This document shows, in pieces, positions 1 to 8,009 of a DNA stretch of 64,000 bases (positions are counted from its first letter, which is position 1; each line of letters begins with the position of its first letter). The notes beneath the pieces are model-generated. The model saw nothing but the letters and a program-made list of their open reading frames with translations. It had not been told where the DNA came from and did not search any database. The DNA is from Flammeovirgaceae bacterium UBA2338 (lineage in GTDB: Bacteria; Bacteroidota; Bacteroidia; Cytophagales; Cyclobacteriaceae), in NCBI GenBank assembly GCA_002344795.1, contig DDUM01000064.1, forward strand, positions 1-64,000. Reading direction: 5' to 3'. The translations under genes were made by a program, and so were the position numbers.

Positions 1-159
1 ATCTCAAAATTCAATTTTAGCTCTATTGAGGTTTTACCCTGTATTATAAATGAGAGTCCTAAGAATAATATCAAAATAATATTTTGTGGCTTCCGTATTT
101 TACAAATCGATATTAAACGATATCAGGTTGAAGATGGGCTATATTTTTATAAAACTTAA
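1..159 (+). CDS. Possible 3' end of an upstream gene (partial)
   Basis: Frame 1 is open from the first base of the window to a TAA at 157-159, giving 52 residues with no start inside the window. The last residues read DGLYFYKT, which resembles the last beta-strand of secreted Bacteroidota proteins that end in a sorting-type beta-sandwich, but the piece is too short to assign. A stop-free run of this length in AT-rich DNA can occur by chance. The hairpin that begins two bases after the stop, followed by a T-rich tract, favours a real gene end. No function is proposed. Confidence 0.35.
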   Translation: MSKFNFSSIEVLPCIINESPKNNIKIIFCGFRILQIDIKRYQVEDGLYFYKT

Positions 160-160
160 A

Positions 161-186
161 TGGGTAGTAATTACCCAGTTTTAATT
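161..186 (+). terminator. Putative intrinsic terminator of the upstream gene
   Basis: A 6-bp perfect stem (TGGGTA, loop GTAAT, TACCCA) is followed by GTTTTAATTTTA. It starts directly after the stop codon of the partial frame at 1-159. The stem is short, so this is a modest call. Confidence 0.4.
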
Positions 187-404
187 TTATCTAAAAGTTA
201 ATTAAGGTTTTCGTTCGTTCCGTTACTAGAATTTTCATTACACAACCCACATTTTTTTCTGCTTACGTGAGTGGTATCCACTAATCAGTGTTTGTTCACC
301 ACTGAAATAATAATTTTAACTGCATTACATGGTATTCAGTTAGTGTCACGGATGAATGCGTATGTTCGCCCCTGAAAAAACAGTTAAACATTTAACTAAA
401 GCTT
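187..404. other. Intergenic leader of SusC/SusD operon 1
   Basis: No gene is visible here. Two small dyads occur: AGTGG-TAT-CCACT at 270-282, and CAGTG...CACTG at 286-304. They could be operator elements of the downstream operon or chance. I found no clear match to the Bacteroidota promoter consensus (TTTG about 19 bp before TAnnTTTG). Confidence 0.3.
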
Positions 405-3400
405 ATGAAGAAAAGTATACTTCTATTTTTTTGTCTTGTAGGCCTCTTCGGCAATATTGCGTTCGCGCAAAGCCGTGAAGTCTCGGGCAAAGTAACGGCA
501 GCGGCAGATGGCTTCGGCATACCTGGCGCTAACGTTGTTGTGAAAGGAACTACCCAAGGTACCATAACGGATATCGATGGGAGTTATCGTGTTACAGTGC
601 CAGAGGGATATAATGCTATTGTATTCTCTTTTATAGGATATTCTAACAAGGAAGTCAATATTGATGGCCAATCGGTGATTAATGTTCAATTGGAAGAAGA
701 TATCAAGCAACTCTCTGAGGTTGTGGTGGTTGGATACGGTGAACAGGATCGCAAAACTCTAACGAGCTCTATTGTTTCTGTAGATGCTAAAAGTATTGAG
801 AACGTTCCAATGCCAAGCCCTGATCAATTGCTTCAGGGAAGAGCTGCGGGTGTTCAGGTGACTGCCAACTCTGGTGAGCCAGGTGGTGGAATGATGGTAC
901 GTGTGCGTGGATCCACTTCAATTGGAGGTGCGGGAGCAAGTGACCCTCTTTATGTTATTGATGGTGTGCCAATTGTGGCAGGAAATCTTGCACAAACTAC
1001 TTTTGGTCAACCTACTAACGCTTTGGCTGATTTGAACCCTGCTGACATAGCTTCAATGGAAATTTTGAAGGATGCGTCCGCTACAGCCATTTACGGTGCG
1101 AGAGCAGCGAATGGTGTAGTGTTGATTACAACTAAACGTGGTAAAACAGGAGATGCTAAAATTTCTGTTAACGCTTATGCAGGTACTTCATCAGCATGGA
1201 AGGATCCAAATGAACTTCGAGTAAGTGGCCCTGATTTTGAAAGACTTCAAAATGAGGCAGCTTTGAATAATTGGAATGATAAAAATGCAGTTACGCCACA
1301 ACCACCCTTTGTTGCACCGTTTGCAAATCCTGATGCAGCAATGGATACCAACTGGTTGGACGAAATTTTCCAGAATGGAAGTATAAGTAACATTGATGTT
1401 TCTGCATCTGGTGGTGAAGGTAAGATTCAATATATGGTCTCAGGGTCAAACTTCTCTCAGGAAGGGTTAATCAGACCCTCAAAATTTGAACGCACCAGCG
1501 GAAGATTGAATTTGGACTTTTTGGCTACTGACAAATTGAAGTTTGGTACAAGTATGATGTACTCAACAACTACAAGAAATCGTTCGGCTAATGGAAACGA
1601 TATTTCTGGTTCATTGACCACTGCATTCTTTTACCCGAGCGATATTCCAATTTATAATCCTGATGGTACCTATAACAAGCCTATTTGGGAGAACCCAGTG
1701 GCGGTAGCCAATGAGACTGATTATACCATGAATACGAAACGATTAATTGGTAGTATATATGGTGAGTATGAGATAATGCCAGGACTGGCATTCAGAAGCA
1801 CCTGGAGTATGGATAACAATCTGGTTGACGAGTATTCATACGCAAACACCAAATTAAATGCTGGTAAGTCTGTGAATGGTAGTGCTACTAATAACGTAAC
1901 ACGTGATAATAACTGGATTAACGAGAATATATTGACCTACCAATTTAATCTAAATAATACTCACAATTTCAACCTACTAGCAGGTAATACTTTGCAGGAG
2001 TCAGTTAATACATTAACAAGAGCAAATGGTCAGCAATTTCCTGGAGATGCTTTTAAGCAAATTTCATCTGCTGCCGTGCAACAATCACGTACTGATGAAA
2101 CTTCATGGGGAATATCTTCATTCTTTACGAGGGTAAACTACGATCTGAACAAAAAATATATGTTAACACTGAACGTTCGTGCAGATGCTTCTTCAAGATT
2201 TGGAAAGGATAATCAGTGGGGAACGTTCCCTTCAGTTGCATTGGGTTGGAGAGTTTCAGATGAGAGTTTCATGAGTGGAGTCAATACTATAAATGATCTT
2301 AAATTAAGAGCAAGTTATGGCGCTACAGGAAACCAGAATGGATTGAATAACTTTCAGGCCAGAGGATTGTGGGGTGGACAAGCGGGAGGACTTCGCGGTG
2401 GCGGAGGTACCAACCAATTGAATAATACAGGAGCTCCTGCTGCTTATGGAGACGCTCCCGGATTTATACCTAATCAATTAGAAAATCCAAATTTGAAGTG
2501 GGAGACAACCTACCAATTCAATATTGGTGTTGATCTGGCTATTTTAGAAAATAAAGTCAATGTTTCATTTGATTACTATGACAAGCAGACGAAAGATTTG
2601 TTATTAGCCGTTCCAGTTCCTTTGTCGACAGGATATTCATCTCTTTTCCAAAACTATGGTGAGATGGAAAATAAGGGAGTGGAACTTGCTATAAGCGCAA
2701 CACCTGTTAATACGCAAAGCCTTCGCTGGGATGTTAATTTTAATATTTCCGCAAATCGCAATAAGCTAACAAATATTCCGGCTCCTTTTACTCAATTTAC
2801 ACGTGATTATGTACGAGTTGAGCAGGGGTACCCATTGTTCTCTTTTTACGTACATGAGCAGTTAGGTGTAAACCCACAAACTGGAGATGCTATCTGGAAT
2901 ACAGGTGCTGATGATGTCTTTGATCCAAGTACAGATAGGTTTATTGTTGGAAATGCTCAGCCTGATTTTGTAGGTGGATTGACAAACACTTTGAACTGGA
3001 AGAATTTTGACTTCATGGCATTGCTTCAATTTAGCTATGGAAATGAAATTTTAAATTATAATCGCTTCTTTTTTGAGCATGGTGGAGAAAGAACCACTGG
3101 TTACAGCTCACAACAACTTGACCGCTGGCAGAAACCTGGTGATATTACTGATATCCCAAGAATGGCTAAAGTCAACTATAATTCTGGAACATTGAGACCC
3201 TCACGTCATGTTGAAGATGGTTCATACCTGAGAATGAAAAATATATCATTAGGGTACACCGTACCAAGTTCGATAGCTTCAAAGATTGGAATGAACAGAT
3301 TACGCTTCTACGTTTCCAGCCAGAATTTGTTTACCATCACCAACTATACTGGATTGGATCCTGAATCTACAGTGGATAGCAGCTCTACCGTAAGTGGAAC

Positions 3401-3461
3401 TGACTTGGCCGTAATGCCACAACCTAGGGTACTTATGGGCGGTGTTAACATCACATTTTAA
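405..3461 (+). CDS. SusC/RagA-family TonB-linked outer membrane transporter
   Basis: This is an outer-membrane importer that would work with the SusD-like lipoprotein encoded next; its substrate is unknown. Residues 1-22 form a signal peptide ending AFAQ. A carboxypeptidase-regulatory-like domain spans about 25-100, and a TonB-box-like LSEVVVVGYG lies near 103-112. The plug (about 115-245) carries SusC hallmarks: LLQGRAAGV, PLYVIDGVP, and SMEILKDASATAIYGARAANG. The rest is a beta-barrel ending in a terminal Phe (GGVNITF). At 1018 aa it has the usual family length. A glycine-rich extracellular-type loop (GGQAGGLRGGGG) lies about two-thirds of the way along. The SusD partner starts 11 bp downstream. 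No ECF/anti-sigma pair is present beside it. The family call is secure; a sugar substrate should not be assumed. Confidence 0.96.
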   Translation: MKKSILLFFCLVGLFGNIAFAQSREVSGKVTAAADGFGIPGANVVVKGTTQGTITDIDGSYRVTVPEGYNAIVFSFIGYSNKEVNIDGQSVINVQLEEDIKQLSEVVVVGYGEQDRKTLTSSIVSVDAKSIENVPMPSPDQLLQGRAAGVQVTANSGEPGGGMMVRVRGSTSIGGAGASDPLYVIDGVPIVAGNLAQTTFGQPTNALADLNPADIASMEILKDASATAIYGARAANGVVLITTKRGKTGDAKISVNAYAGTSSAWKDPNELRVSGPDFERLQNEAALNNWNDKNAVTPQPPFVAPFANPDAAMDTNWLDEIFQNGSISNIDVSASGGEGKIQYMVSGSNFSQEGLIRPSKFERTSGRLNLDFLATDKLKFGTSMMYSTTTRNRSANGNDISGSLTTAFFYPSDIPIYNPDGTYNKPIWENPVAVANETDYTMNTKRLIGSIYGEYEIMPGLAFRSTWSMDNNLVDEYSYANTKLNAGKSVNGSATNNVTRDNNWINENILTYQFNLNNTHNFNLLAGNTLQESVNTLTRANGQQFPGDAFKQISSAAVQQSRTDETSWGISSFFTRVNYDLNKKYMLTLNVRADASSRFGKDNQWGTFPSVALGWRVSDESFMSGVNTINDLKLRASYGATGNQNGLNNFQARGLWGGQAGGLRGGGGTNQLNNTGAPAAYGDAPGFIPNQLENPNLKWETTYQFNIGVDLAILENKVNVSFDYYDKQTKDLLLAVPVPLSTGYSSLFQNYGEMENKGVELAISATPVNTQSLRWDVNFNISANRNKLTNIPAPFTQFTRDYVRVEQGYPLFSFYVHEQLGVNPQTGDAIWNTGADDVFDPSTDRFIVGNAQPDFVGGLTNTLNWKNFDFMALLQFSYGNEILNYNRFFFEHGGERTTGYSSQQLDRWQKPGDITDIPRMAKVNYNSGTLRPSRHVEDGSYLRMKNISLGYTVPSSIASKIGMNRLRFYVSSQNLFTITNYTGLDPESTVDSSSTVSGTDLAVMPQPRVLMGGVNITF

Positions 3462-3472
3462 AAACAACGATC

Positions 3473-4885
3473 ATGAAGAAAACTATTTATAAATATTCAT
3501 TAGTAGTTCTGGTTACTTTGGTTTTCAGTTGTAATACACTGGATCAAGAGCCTAGATCTCAAATTTCAACAGACGCAGCTTTTGCAGATCCCAATAGTGC
3601 CCAGGGTGCGGTGAATGGGATGTATAACATTTTGCAGGGAGTGTACGAATGGAGAGTACAGGTGCTATCAGATATATCAGCTGATGTTTCTCAGCAAATA
3701 GATACATGGGATGCACTTATTGCCGTAGATGAGTTTGGTCTTACACCTGATAATTCAGAGGTAGAAGATTTGTATTCGATACTTTTTCGATTAATCGACA
3801 TAAGCAATGCCATTATTACCAATGTTGATAAAGTGCCAGGCTTGTCAGATGCTTTGAAGAATGACTTTAAGGGACAAGCTTACGGAGTTCGTGGTATCGC
3901 TTATTTTGAATTGGCTAGGTTTTGGGGAGGGGTTCCTGGAGTATATGGAACGGATGGAGTTGCCATTAGAACTACACCATCTATAGGGATAGATGCAAGT
4001 TCTTATGCGTCTAGAGCTTCTTTGATCGATACATATGATCAGGCACGTACGGACCTGGAAACTGGTTTGAGCCTCTTACCTGATTCAAGATCTGGAGTTG
4101 ATCTTAGAGGAAGGTTGGTAAAGGCAACTACTCGTGCTATGCTTGCACGTGTACATTTGTATCTAAAAGATTATAATCTTGCGGCACAGTATGCTACGGA
4201 TGTAATAAGTGATGCAAATTATACTTTGGTAAAACCTTACTCTGATATTTTTAACAAAAGAAATACTGCTGAGTCAGTTTTGGAAGTTCAATTTAATTTG
4301 ACAGACCGCAGTGGAATGCGCAATTGGTATTACCCTGCTGCGTTAGGCGCAAGAGGAGGCGTAGCCCTTCATGAGGCTTTTTACAATCAGATTTCTGCCG
4401 ACCCATTAGACGTAAGATATAAGATGACGGCAGCCAGAACAACCACGAGTGGAAAGACAGTATACTACCCCACAAAATGGCCAGTTGCAAATGATAATAA
4501 CAACACGCAAGTTATCCGTATTGCGGAAATGTATTTGATTCGTGCAGAGGCAAGAATTCTTGGACCTACTGTGGATATAGCTGGTGCGCAAAGCGATATA
4601 GATTTGATCCGCGATCGTGCGGGGTTAGGTGCGACTACGGCTGCAACTGTGAATGATTTGATGGATGAGATAATGGATCAACGCAAAAAGGAATTCTTTG
4701 CAGAAGGCCACCGTTGGTTTGATTTGATCCGTACCGGAAGAGCACTATCTGTGCTTACCAATTTGTCAAGATCTGAAGGTAGCGCAACCTATTCACTGAG
4801 CGACCCGGATCGTCAGGTATTTCCTTTTCCTAACAAGGATGTACAAACGAATCCTAATTTGAAGCAGAATGAGGCTTACAATTAA
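3473..4885 (+). CDS. SusD/RagB-family surface lipoprotein
   Basis: This is the substrate-binding lid lipoprotein for the SusC-like transporter immediately upstream. The signal sequence ends in a lipobox (LVFSC) with Cys20 as the lipidation site. The middle has the SusD TPR signature (GQAYGVRGIAYFELARFWGG). The C-terminal part has the family pattern FFAEGHRWFDLIRTGRA and ends NPNLKQNEAYN. At 470 aa it has normal length. It is co-transcribed with the SusC gene (11-bp gap) and followed by a strong terminator. Substrate is unknown. Confidence 0.95.
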   Translation: MKKTIYKYSLVVLVTLVFSCNTLDQEPRSQISTDAAFADPNSAQGAVNGMYNILQGVYEWRVQVLSDISADVSQQIDTWDALIAVDEFGLTPDNSEVEDLYSILFRLIDISNAIITNVDKVPGLSDALKNDFKGQAYGVRGIAYFELARFWGGVPGVYGTDGVAIRTTPSIGIDASSYASRASLIDTYDQARTDLETGLSLLPDSRSGVDLRGRLVKATTRAMLARVHLYLKDYNLAAQYATDVISDANYTLVKPYSDIFNKRNTAESVLEVQFNLTDRSGMRNWYYPAALGARGGVALHEAFYNQISADPLDVRYKMTAARTTTSGKTVYYPTKWPVANDNNNTQVIRIAEMYLIRAEARILGPTVDIAGAQSDIDLIRDRAGLGATTAATVNDLMDEIMDQRKKEFFAEGHRWFDLIRTGRALSVLTNLSRSEGSATYSLSDPDRQVFPFPNKDVQTNPNLKQNEAYN

Positions 4886-4916
4886 TAAAAAACAAGGGTA
4901 AAAAGTTTTGTATTTG

Positions 4917-4948
4917 ACCGGGGAGGCTATGCTTCTCCGGTTTTTTTA
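4917..4948 (+). terminator. Rho-independent terminator after SusC/SusD operon 1
   Basis: An 11-bp stem (ACCGGGGAGGC, loop TAT, GCTTCTCCGGT, with G:T pairs allowed) is followed by seven T residues. It lies between the SusD stop and the convergent histidine kinase gene. Confidence 0.85.
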
Positions 4949-4967
4949 TTTATAATGTTAAGTGTTC

Positions 4968-6314
4968 TTAAAAGCGCAACGTAAATACTGTTTTAACATT
5001 GGGAATGGAATTCACATATAGGCTGCCATTGTGCATTTGCATGATCTGTCTGGATAAACTCAATCCAATTCCTGACCCTGATTTTTTAGTGGAAAAGAAG
5101 GGAACAAAAACCTTATCCAGAGCTTCCCCAATTATCCCTGGTCCATTGTCTGTTACTTCAATAAGAACACGTTCATCTACATATCTGCTTTTTAATTCTA
5201 TTTTTGCTTGTTGAGTTTCCTGACATGCCTCAATTGCATTTTTTACAAGATTGATTAGCACTTGTTCAATCATTTGTTCATCGGCTTCTACAGTGAGGTG
5301 ATCTAAGTCAAGGGTTGTGGTAAACGCAATATTTGATTTCTTGATTTCGTTGCGCATAAGATTTTCCACCTTGTTAATTAAATCCTTTAAGTGAACTGTC
5401 TTAAAGCTGGGATGGGGTAGTGATGTATATTCGCGATAGGCATCTATAAATTTAATCAGGCCTTTACTTCGGCTTTCTATTGTATCCAATCCTTCCTTGA
5501 GATCATCAGCCCCTTCATTTTTCAGTTCGTAATGTTCATTTACTTTGGTCAGGTCATTTTTGAGTATTTCTCTAAGTGTAGAAGTGAGCGATGAAATAGG
5601 GGTAATGGAATTCATAATTTCATGACGTAATACTTTTGTGAGATTTTGCCAGGCATCCAATTCTTGTCGTTGAAGTTCTGTTTGAATGTTCTGAAGTGTT
5701 ACCAACTTTACCGTGTCTCCACGTAACCTCATTTCAGTGGCTTGAATGGTGAGTAGTAAATCGCTGCTTCCCTTGTAAAGGATACTTTTACCAGGTTGAA
5801 CATCATAAATTGCTTTGTACAACCGAGAATTGATTTCAATTAACTCTTCCAGATTTTGAATAGTTGATACACCCATAAATTTTTTGGCATTGGCGTTTAT
5901 GAGTTGTACTTCACCTTCGTCATCAAAAGAGAGTATGCCTGTTCTTACTTGTTGAACAACGGTATTCAGATATTGCCAATGCTCTTCTTTTTCCGATCGC
6001 GCCTTGCGAAAGGCTTCCAACACTTCGTTGAATGCTTCATTGAGTTCTTTGAAACTTTGACCCAGTTGGTTATCACTGGTGAACCCAGAAATAAAGTCTG
6101 AATATTTGATGGACTCCAGAAAACGGGTGAGTTTACGGTTGGTCTGTGAAGTGAAGCGGTAGAGCTCAAAGAATTGAATTGCCAGTATAAGAAAGGTAAG
6201 TACCGCAGCAAAAACCATGTTGGGTCTTGATAGCATAAACACGATGAGTGATACGACAAGACCAATGAGTGCTATCCTTAATCCAACACGAAATCTGAAA
6301 TCATTAAAGACCAT
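4968..6314 (-). CDS. NtrY-like membrane sensor histidine kinase
   Basis: This is the sensor partner of the sigma-54 response regulator encoded just upstream on the same strand; the two genes overlap by 11 bp, so they are translationally linked. Two hydrophobic segments (about 11-28 and 34-50) have almost no periplasmic loop between them. A linker follows, then a PAS-like region (about 112-215), then the kinase core. The phosphoacceptor is His231 in LRHEIMNSITPI. The N-box is NLVKNAIEA (Asn359), G1 is DNGPG (389-393) and G2 is GSGIGLSLS (413-421). With so small an external part, the signal is probably sensed in the membrane or cytoplasm. The target is likely the divergent efflux operon at 8010. 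Confidence 0.92.
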   Translation of the reverse strand: MVFNDFRFRVGLRIALIGLVVSLIVFMLSRPNMVFAAVLTFLILAIQFFELYRFTSQTNRKLTRFLESIKYSDFISGFTSDNQLGQSFKELNEAFNEVLEAFRKARSEKEEHWQYLNTVVQQVRTGILSFDDEGEVQLINANAKKFMGVSTIQNLEELIEINSRLYKAIYDVQPGKSILYKGSSDLLLTIQATEMRLRGDTVKLVTLQNIQTELQRQELDAWQNLTKVLRHEIMNSITPISSLTSTLREILKNDLTKVNEHYELKNEGADDLKEGLDTIESRSKGLIKFIDAYREYTSLPHPSFKTVHLKDLINKVENLMRNEIKKSNIAFTTTLDLDHLTVEADEQMIEQVLINLVKNAIEACQETQQAKIELKSRYVDERVLIEVTDNGPGIIGEALDKVFVPFFSTKKSGSGIGLSLSRQIMQMHNGSLYVNSIPNVKTVFTLRF

Positions 6315-7689
6315 ATTTTTCTAGTCTGCGGTAAAGGGAGGATCGGGTAAGTCCCAGCTCTCCTGCTGCCTGAGTAATATTGCCATTATATTTCTTTAAA
6401 ACCTTTCTGATTAGAATCTTTTCTACTTCTTCCAGATTGAATTGATCAAGATTTAATTGCTGTTCGCTTTCTTTGTTAGTGTTAACATTGAAGTTAAAGT
6501 CATCTGGTTGAAGAACGGAAGAGTTGCTTAAAATTACGGCTCGCTCAATAGCATGCTGGAGTTCGCGTATGTTACCTGGCCAATTGTGTTTGTTCAATCG
6601 GGTCATGGCCGCGTCACTCAATTTATTGAGTCCTTTACCGTACTTATTGGAGTAGTGTTTGAGATAATGGGTAGCCAGTAAAGGAATATCTTCAAACCGA
6701 TCCCTAAGAGGTGGTATCTCTACCTCAATGGTGTTAATTCTGTACAATAAGTCCTGACGAAATCTATTTTCTTTGACCATGTCGTACAGTGGCATATTAG
6801 TAGCACAGATTAGCCTGATATCAACAGGCGTCTCTTTGTTGGCTCCTACACGACTTACCCTTCTGTTTTGCAAAACAGCTAGTAATTTCGCTTGTAGTGG
6901 CATTGACAAATTTCCAATTTCATCAAGAAAGAGCGTGCCTTTGTTGGCTAGCTCAAAACGTCCGGCACGATCCTCCTTAGCATCTGTAAAGGCTCCTTTT
7001 TTATGGCCAAATAGTTCACTTTCAAAAAGTGTTTCTGTAATGGATCCTAAATCCACACTTATAAAGGATTCGTGTTTGCGGGAAGAATTACGATGTATGG
7101 CTCTCGCTATCAGTTCCTTACCAGTACCATTCTCCCCAAGTATTAATACGTTGGCATCTGTATGAGCCACTCTGTCTATGGTTTGAAAAATTCTTTGCAT
7201 GGGCTGACTTTGCCCGATAATATCACTGAATTTTTCATTGAGTGCCTGATTGATTTCCTTATTTTTTATTCGCAATGATTCAATTTCATTGCGCGACTCC
7301 CTTAGTCTTAGCGATGAATAAATGGTGGCCAATAACTTCTCATTTTCCCATGGCTTAAGCACAAAATCTGTTGCTCCTGCCTTGATCGCCCTTACCGCCA
7401 TTTGCACATCTCCATAGGCTGTTATTAGGACGACTACTGATGAAGGATCTATTTCAAGAATTTTTTCTAACCAATAATACCCTTCGCTGCCACTGCTCAC
7501 ATCTCTGGTGAAATTCATGTCGAGCAGAATTACATCATAACTCTCATTACTCATAAGGTTGGCAATGGCTTCAGGTTTTTTCTCTATGTCAACCTGCGCA
7601 AAGTGGCGCTTAAGGTACATCTTGGCGGCCTTAAGCAAGTCCTCATTATCGTCCACTATTAGAATTTTGCCAGATTTTGTTTCAGTCAT
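6304..7689 (-). CDS. Sigma-54-dependent response regulator (AAA+ enhancer-binding protein)
   Basis: The order is receiver, AAA+ and Fis-type HTH. The receiver (about 7-125) has the acidic pair Asp13/Asp14, phosphoacceptor Asp57 (LLDMNF) and Lys112 (LKPW). The AAA+ domain has Walker A GENGTGKE (185-192), Walker B GTLFLDEIG (251-259), and the sigma-54 contact loop written GAFTDA (232-237) rather than GAFTGA. The C-terminal HTH (about 435-461) reads NITQAAGELGLTRSSLYRRL. At 461 aa it is a normal NtrC-type length. It is encoded ahead of its kinase. A close -24/-12 promoter match sits upstream of the divergent HlyD/ABC genes, making these the likely targets. Family certain; regulon inferred. Confidence 0.95.
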   Translation of the reverse strand: MTETKSGKILIVDDNEDLLKAAKMYLKRHFAQVDIEKKPEAIANLMSNESYDVILLDMNFTRDVSSGSEGYYWLEKILEIDPSSVVVLITAYGDVQMAVRAIKAGATDFVLKPWENEKLLATIYSSLRLRESRNEIESLRIKNKEINQALNEKFSDIIGQSQPMQRIFQTIDRVAHTDANVLILGENGTGKELIARAIHRNSSRKHESFISVDLGSITETLFESELFGHKKGAFTDAKEDRAGRFELANKGTLFLDEIGNLSMPLQAKLLAVLQNRRVSRVGANKETPVDIRLICATNMPLYDMVKENRFRQDLLYRINTIEVEIPPLRDRFEDIPLLATHYLKHYSNKYGKGLNKLSDAAMTRLNKHNWPGNIRELQHAIERAVILSNSSVLQPDDFNFNVNTNKESEQQLNLDQFNLEEVEKILIRKVLKKYNGNITQAAGELGLTRSSLYRRLEKYGL

Positions 7690-7756
7690 AATATCTCTTT
7701 CAGTGAAGCTTCAATGGGCCCATTTCATCTTTATTTTTTCACGGTTCCGACTAGAA

Positions 7757-7794
7757 CCTGTCCGCGAGTGGGCCTTCCTGTCCGCAGGCAGGCA
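7757..7794. repeat. Short GC-rich repeat, two CCTGTCCGC units
   Basis: CCTGTCCGC occurs at 7757-7765 and again at 7777-7785; the second copy runs on into AGGCAGG, so that CCTG...CAGG can fold. The local GC is well above that of the flanks. The core TGTCCG followed by CAGGCAGGC also occurs inside the leuS insertion at 48856-48927, so both may belong to one dispersed repeat family. Confidence 0.5.
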
Positions 7795-7869
7795 ATATTG
7801 ATACCGAAATCATAAGTTGCATCAAATCCATTAATGGGTTGAATATGCCAATAAATCTAATACATTTTT

Positions 7870-7903
7870 GTCCGCATACGAACATATACGTTCAATTGTG
7901 GAC
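7870..7903. promoter_or_regulatory. Nested dyad, candidate enhancer-binding site
   Basis: Outer arms GTCC (7870-7873) and GGAC (7900-7903) enclose inner arms GAAC (7880-7883) and GTTC (7890-7893). The dyad ends about 55 bp upstream of the -24 element of the sigma-54 promoter, a plausible place for an upstream activator site of the neighbouring response regulator. The arms are short, so this is tentative. Confidence 0.35.
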
Positions 7904-7957
7904 GTGAAAACACTCCAAATTGAGGTTTTCAGCACCCAATACCTGTTTTTTGAGCGT

Positions 7958-7974
7958 TGGCACGTTTGTTGGCA
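7958..7974 (+). promoter_or_regulatory. Sigma-54 (-24/-12) promoter of the efflux operon
   Basis: The sequence TGGCACG-TTTG-TTGGCA matches the sigma-54 consensus TGGCACG-N4-TTGCA. The -24 half is perfect. The -12 half carries one extra G, or reads GG for GC. The predicted start of transcription is about 7985, some 25 nt before the HlyD ATG at 8010. It sits beside a gene for a sigma-54 activator. Confidence 0.65.
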
Positions 7975-8009
7975 ATTAGCTGGTCAGAATTTAAACTTTT
8001 CGCCATTTC

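Larger units (their letters stand above)
7690..8009. other. Divergent intergenic region between the regulator and efflux genes
   Basis: This 320-bp stretch has no convincing gene. It holds a short GC-rich repeat (7757-7794), a perfect 10-bp palindrome CCATTAATGG (7828-7837), a nested dyad (7870-7903) and a sigma-54-type promoter (7958-7974). A 90-codon frame reading from 7868 across the HlyD start is a shadow of the real gene. Confidence 0.6.

Noticed and set aside
405..4885. Naming a polysaccharide-utilisation locus for SusC/SusD pair 1
   Set aside because: No glycoside hydrolase, lyase or sugar-sensing regulator is beside either SusCD pair, so a glycan substrate is not supported.
6773..7165. 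130-codon plus-strand frame inside the response regulator gene
   Set aside because: Antisense shadow of the AAA+ domain; low-complexity Ser/Leu composition.
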